Positions 8,031 to 9,467 of a stretch of 9,467 nucleotides of DNA are shown here, piece after piece (position 1 is the first letter of the stretch; each line of letters begins with the position of its first letter). The translations under genes were made by a program, and so were the position numbers. The stretch comes from Bacteroidia bacterium (GTDB lineage: Bacteria; Bacteroidota; Bacteroidia; Cytophagales; Cyclobacteriaceae). Where the stretch lies: positions 1 to 9,467 of the forward strand of contig JAAURZ010000052.1 in NCBI GenBank assembly GCA_012031955.1. Reading direction: 5' to 3'. Below the pieces are notes generated by a model. It worked only from the letters and a program-made list of their open reading frames with translations, made no database searches and was not told the DNA's origin.

Positions 8031-8130
8031 GTTTCCGGAGAATAATAATATTGACCACTAGCACTGAAGCCACGCTATTCAGGCCTGTAACCCAAATAAT
8101 TTGTTTTGCTATGTCTCTTAAATTCCACAT
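8017..8130 (-). CDS. ilv operon leader peptide (37 aa, Ile/Val/Leu-rich)
   Basis: A short ORF from ATG 8130 to TGA 8019-8017, preceded by an in-frame TAA at 8145-8143, so the ATG is the first possible one. The peptide begins MWNLRDIAKQIIWVTG. Residues 23-31 are VLVVNIIIL, encoded by GTG CTA GTG GTC AAT ATT ATT ATT CTC, and it ends RKPGLR. Sixteen of 37 residues are Ile, Val or Leu. The regulatory codons end where the first leader hairpin begins. By analogy with enterobacterial IlvL (established), its translation would sense charged branched-chain tRNAs and control the terminator before ilvE. The peptide itself probably has no further role. A small membrane-type peptide is an alternative, but the matching antiterminator/terminator pair argues for attenuation. 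No clear ribosome binding site is seen, as is usual in this phylum. Confidence 0.85.
   Translation of the reverse strand: MWNLRDIAKQIIWVTGLNSVASVLVVNIIILRKPGLR
8026..8040 (-). promoter_or_regulatory. Small upstream hairpin (1:2 type) in the ilv leader
   Basis: CTCCGG (8040-8035) can pair with CCGGGG (8031-8026) around an AAA loop, with six pairs including one G-U. It would tie up most of the CGGGGC needed for the antiterminator, so it would act as the protector hairpin of classical attenuators. It begins exactly at the Leu codon after the three Ile codons, where a stalled ribosome would melt it. Confidence 0.55.
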
Positions 8131-8249
8131 ATTGTTCTGTGCTTATGCAATTCTCTCAAATATTAGCCGACATTTCAAGATAAAGACTCAAAATATTTTC
8201 GAACTAATGAACGAGTGTTAGGAGCAACGGCATTTCCGAATGTAAAACT
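8131..8249. other. Divergent intergenic region between the ilv leader and a membrane protein gene
   Basis: This 119-base AT-rich spacer must hold promoters for both directions. For the plus-strand gene the best -7 candidate is TATTTTCG at 8194-8201, one mismatch from TAnnTTTG, with no good -33 box. An AGGAGC at 8220-8225 is 25 bases before the plus-strand ATG, too far to act as a ribosome binding site. I see no operator-like palindrome. Confidence 0.5.
8157..8192 (-). promoter_or_regulatory. Candidate ilv operon promoter (weak match)
   Basis: Minus-strand TTTG (8192-8189) lies 23 bases before TAATATTTG (8165-8157), resembling the Bacteroidota pair TTTG / TAnnTTTG but with non-ideal spacing inside and between boxes. 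It would start transcription near 8150, about 20 bases upstream of the leader ATG, which is the right place for an attenuated leader. The exact boxes are uncertain. Confidence 0.3.
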
Positions 8250-8724
8250 ATGCAGACTTTAGACATAAAAGCAGAGTCGTTTCCATGGCAGGCCAAGTTT
8301 CTCGGTGGCGTGTTCATTGTGGCGGCACTCGCAGTGATGGGCAACTTGTGGTGGGTATCCATCATTCTTCTTTTGCCGGCAATCTTCCTGTTGTCGGGAT
8401 ACTCCGGAACGATTGTCGATGTGAAACAAAAGACTTATAAAGAGTACACTTCCTATATGTTTGTAAAGACCGGCGAGGTGGAACGGTATGATGGAATAGA
8501 AAAAATTTTCATCAACTCCGCGCGTCAGAGCCAGCGCCTGAACTCCATGTATACACTCGAGGGCTCAACCTTTCACAACACGATTTACAATGCGTACCTG
8601 AAGTTTGACAACGGCAAAAAAAATATTTCTGACAAGTCGAAAGAACAAAGACGCGTTGATTGCCCAGATGCAAAGAGCAGCCGACGTGCTTGGGACTGTG
8701 TTGGTGGATAATACGGTGGGCTAA
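8250..8724 (+). CDS. Small membrane protein of unknown function, frameshifted near its end
   Basis: I do not recognise the family. The N-terminus is a short polar stretch, followed by two closely spaced hydrophobic segments at about residues 17-31 and 33-50. A soluble domain of about 100 residues comes next, with alternating beta-strand patterns (TIVDVKQKTYKEYTSYMF, VERYDGIEKIFINS, NAYLKFDNGKK). It could be a PH-like bacterial membrane-anchored domain, but this is only an impression. The frame breaks at a run of eight A (8616-8623). Dropping one A gives KKIFLTSRKNKDALIAQMQ and then AADVLGTVLVDNTVG, stopping at 8722-8724, about 157 residues. The uncorrected frame stops earlier, at 8709-8711, with an unconvincing tail. 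It is transcribed away from the ilv operon, and its stop overlaps that of the converging aminotransferase. Confidence 0.72.
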
Positions 8725-9467
8725 CCTTCTATATACTCAACAATACCGTCGCGGATGGCGGTAAAAGTCTTTACCAGCATCTCCTCATCTTCTTCCAGCA
8801 GCGTAACGCGGAAGCCCTGCAGTTCGGAGCAGAATGATGAAATGGGCACCACGCATACGCCTTTGGCAGCGAGCAGATAATACACAAAGCGCTTGTCAAG
8901 CTGAATGGGCGCATTCACCCAGCCTTCCACCAGCGTTCGCACTTGCGCGTTGTCGATTCGCAATGTCTGACGCTTGTTTAGCGCACCTTCCTTAAAGATG
9001 ATCGTATTGTAGAAAGCGCCAAAGGTTTCATTGAAAGTGACGGCCTTCACCGGGCGAAGAATGTCGGAGATGATCCGGCTTCGCTTGCCTATGTTGTTAT
9101 TCGTTTCGTCGCGGTACTTTTTGAAGCGCATGTCGCCGAATATTTTCGGGATAGCCAACTGTGGAAGCTTTGTAGAGCACACCTCGATCATCTTGGCATT
9201 GTCGAGCGCCTGGCAGAAGCGGTTGAAGTCTTCATCTTTGTCGCGGTTGTAATACTCCATCCAGCCGCATCGCGCGCCAGGCCAGGGCAACTCTTTTGAA
9301 ATGCCTTTCATGGAGATACCGGGCAAGTCGCCGATGATTTCGGCCAGCGCATAAGCGCGCGCGCCGTTGTAGGTGATGTTGATGTAGATTTCGTCGGCTA
9401 CAAGAAAAAGGTTGAACTCCCGCGCGATCTCGACTAATTCGCTTCAGGCGTTTACCAGCGGGTCACA
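8721..9467 (-). CDS. PLP-dependent aminotransferase, class I/II (C-terminal part, cut by window edge, frameshifted)
   Basis: Fold-type I aminotransferase of the aspartate/alanine aminotransferase superfamily. Visible are the PLP-pyridine Asp in VADEIYINITY, the Schiff-base lysine in GISKELPWPGARCGW with its downstream phosphate-site Arg, and the substrate-carboxylate Arg in ELQGFRVTLLEED near the C-terminus. The last residues are EYIEG and the stop is TAG at 8723-8721. The frame is open from 9443, but a TGA at 9446-9444 interrupts it. Just upstream, another frame reads PAGKRLKR, which fits the usual proline-glycine turn before this helix, so an indel near 9438-9446 is likely. The N-terminal half lies outside the window. 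The substrate cannot be told from the sequence; an AlaA-like role is possible. The stop overlaps the convergent membrane protein gene by four bases. Confidence 0.88.

Noticed and set aside
7917..8165. T-box or metabolite riboswitch as the ilv leader control.
   Set aside because: I see no T-box sequence or conserved riboswitch core, and T-boxes are typical of Firmicutes. The leader peptide with alternative hairpins explains the region better.

Overview
The window reads as chromosomal DNA from a member of the Bacteroidota. The protein sequences suggest Chitinophagales or Cytophagales relatives, but this is a judgement from memory of the families, not a search. The gene starts have A-rich upstream sequence without clear Shine-Dalgarno motifs, which fits that phylum. 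Base composition looks balanced throughout and no mobile element, tRNA, rRNA or CRISPR array is visible.

Layout, read right to left on the minus strand: a regulatory leader (about 8165 to 7917), then ilvE (7916-7031), ilvD (6981-5250), ilvB (5248-3532), ilvN (3510-3217), ilvC (3168-2096) and ilvA (2080-827). A 295-base spacer with a strong terminator-like hairpin follows, and then the first 177 codons of leuC (531-1, cut by the window edge). Together these encode the isoleucine/valine pathway and the entry to the leucine branch. IlvA makes 2-oxobutanoate from threonine. IlvB/IlvN make the acetohydroxy acids. IlvC and IlvD convert these to the 2-oxo acids, and IlvE transaminates them. LeuC, with LeuD presumably outside the window, isomerises isopropylmalate. 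To the right, a small two-TM membrane protein (8250-8724, plus strand) diverges from the operon, and a fold-type I PLP aminotransferase (8721-9467, minus strand, cut by the edge) converges on it.

The most interesting element is the operon leader. A 37-codon ORF (8130-8017, minus) encodes a peptide whose residues 23-31 read VLVVNIIIL. It is followed by segments that can form either an antiterminator (8030-8025 with 7984-7979, plus 8021-8016 with 7994-7989) or an intrinsic terminator (7988-7979 with 7971-7962, then a T run). This is the layout of ribosome-mediated transcription attenuation sensing Ile, Val and Leu, as in enterobacterial ilvL. The leader was worked out from the sequence and has not been tested.

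Odd: six of the nine protein genes other than the leader carry at least one apparent frameshift, about twelve in all, and conserved sequence resumes directly in another frame each time. Several lie in homopolymers. The simplest explanation is uncorrected sequencing indels rather than decay of an entire essential pathway. I therefore give each gene as one CDS spanning its fragments and list the break points.
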